Shown here piece after piece: positions 5,668 through 6,643 of a stretch of DNA of 6,643 nt. A model generated the notes under the pieces. That model saw only the letters and a program-made list of their open reading frames with translations, was not told where the DNA came from and ran no database searches. The stretch spans positions 1-6,643 of the forward strand of contig SSGN01000222.1 of assembly GCA_008016945.1 (NCBI GenBank). Reading direction: 5' to 3'. Position 1 is the first letter of the stretch. Each line of letters opens with the position of its first letter. The translations under genes and the position numbers were made by a program. Source of the DNA: Flavobacteriales bacterium. GTDB taxonomy: Bacteria; Bacteroidota; Bacteroidia; Flavobacteriales; PHOS-HE28.

Positions 5668-6643
5668 GCGCGGGTGATGGAGATGGTCGATACTTCAAGC
5701 ACGCCGTCGCGCGTGCGGTATTGTTTCTGTTTCCCGCCTTTGAACTGCACGTCCATGGTGGGGTCGAAGAGCAGCCGGCTCAGGCCCAGGAGCATATCGG
5801 AGGTGCCTTTCTCGGGGAAGGTACCGGTGATCCAGGCGGTGAGGTCCTTCACGGGGAGTTCTTCGCGCAGGTCGGTGGCCAGGCCGTTGAGCCAGAGCAG
5901 GCGCACGTAGTCGGGCGGAGTGCCGCCGTTCTCCTCCATGCTCAGCACGGGGGGCGGGGTTGGCGGGTGGCTGATCACCTCATTGATCACATGGCGGAGC
6001 ACGGAGTCGGTGGGTGGGCACTCGATGCCCGCCCGGTCGGCCTGTACCATGTAGTGCACCACCCAGTCGTCCTGTTTCATCTGGCGCAGGCGGCCCAGGG
6101 CCAGGGTGGCGCCGTGGGCGATGGCACTGGCGCGGCGCAACACATCGTAGAGGGGCTGCAGCTCGCGTCGGCTCTCGTTCAGGGTGTGGATGGAGCGGCG
6201 GCGCAGGGCGCGGATCTGCCGTTCGTTGCGGGCGATCATGCCCATCTCCACGTACACGCCTTGCTCGCGTGCGGCGCGCAGGGCCAGGTCGGTCTCGTCC
6301 AGCACGCTCACCAGCAGGCCGTCCACGCGCACGATCTCCACCAGCGGGTGCACGTACTGGTCCATCAGGCCCACGATGCGCAGGTAGCGTTCGCGCACGC
6401 TCACGCTGGTGCGGTCGGCCTTGTAGCGCGCCACTTCGCTCATCACTGCGCGGTGCGTGGCGTCCAGATCGTCCTGCATGCGGCGCAGCGTGTGGTCCAC
6501 TTCGTTGGTGGCCATCGCCACGCTCAACGCATCGCCTGCTTCAATGCCGATCACGATCCGCTTGCGCGCGCTCTCCAATGCCGCGATATAGCCCTGGATG
6601 ATCTCGGGACTGGTGGGCACCGCATCGTTGTAGAGGTAATTGA
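5664..6643 (-). CDS. mksF: MksF/JetA-like kleisin subunit (5' end outside window)
   Basis: The frame is open to the right edge with no stop: upstream of a GTG at 6620-6618, the codons read N-Y-L-Y-N-D-A. That GTG is therefore probably an internal Val and the gene continues beyond the window. About 325 residues are visible, against roughly 450-500 for full-length MukF/JetA-type kleisins. The visible part is mostly helical and charged. It has a long helix-rich middle (SARKRIVIGIEAGD through QMKQDDW), a Pro-rich linker (SHPPTPPPVLSMEE), and a C-terminal compact domain. That last domain, ending FKGGKQKQYRTRDGVLEVS, would be the winged helix that contacts the ATPase head. The role is to bridge two ATPase heads and hold the MksE-like dimer. 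The identification rests mainly on context: it precedes the MksE-like gene by an ATGA overlap, and the ATPase gene follows. No catalytic motif is seen. Confidence 0.7.
   Translation of the reverse strand, partial: NYLYNDAVPTSPEIIQGYIAALESARKRIVIGIEAGDALSVAMATNEVDHTLRRMQDDLDATHRAVMSEVARYKADRTSVSVRERYLRIVGLMDQYVHPLVEIVRVDGLLVSVLDETDLALRAAREQGVYVEMGMIARNERQIRALRRRSIHTLNESRRELQPLYDVLRRASAIAHGATLALGRLRQMKQDDWVVHYMVQADRAGIECPPTDSVLRHVINEVISHPPTPPPVLSMEENGGTPPDYVRLLWLNGLATDLREELPVKDLTAWITGTFPEKGTSDMLLGLSRLLFDPTMDVQFKGGKQKQYRTRDGVLEVSTISITRA

Noticed and set aside
4957..5910. 317-codon plus-strand frame across the MksE-like gene and the spacer
   Set aside because: It is opposite two overlapping minus-strand genes and is a Val/Gly/Ala/Glu-rich shadow with no recognisable domain.
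1..6643. CRISPR array, tRNA or rRNA genes, transposase or integrase
   Set aside because: I saw no spaced direct repeats, no cloverleaf-like segment with a TTCGA-type arm, and no recombinase motifs on either strand.

Overview
The window is G+C-rich, and every supported gene lies on the minus strand, so the transcription order runs from high to low coordinates. None of the supported start codons has a recognisable Shine-Dalgarno sequence. Two starts have upstream octamers close to the Bacteroidota -7 element (TAnnTTTG), and one intergenic spacer carries GCAGAG-rich arms of a kind I recall from Bacteroidota and other intergenic regions. Together these make a high-G+C member of the Bacteroidota the best guess, but there is no phylogenetic marker and the assignment is weak.

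Right half (2192-6643): three genes whose order, sizes and motifs fit a MukBEF-like SMC complex of the MksFEB / Wadjet JetABC family. First comes a kleisin-like MksF/JetA protein, whose 5' end lies outside the window. It is joined by an ATGA overlap to a small winged-helix MksE/JetB-like protein. After a 149-bp spacer with inverted-repeat arms comes a 906-residue SMC-like ATPase (MksB/JetC type) with Walker A, a degenerate signature, Walker B and a long coiled coil. Such complexes load onto and extrude DNA, either for chromosome organisation (MksBEF) or for defence against plasmids (Wadjet, which also needs the nuclease subunit JetD/MksG). No JetD gene follows the ATPase: a perfect 12-bp hairpin lies just past its stop, and then an unrelated gene begins.

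Left half (1-2191): a 146-residue protein resembling the small SpoIIAA/STAS-like family found in Bacteroidota, a roughly nine-helix membrane protein of unknown function with a Gly/Tyr-rich N-terminus, and two weakly supported items at the left edge. These are a 38-codon ORF and the first 31 codons of another gene joined to it by a GTGA overlap.

The most interesting point is the SMC-like trio without a visible nuclease partner. It could be a housekeeping MksBEF condensin, or a defence-type complex whose effector lies upstream of the window or is of another kind.
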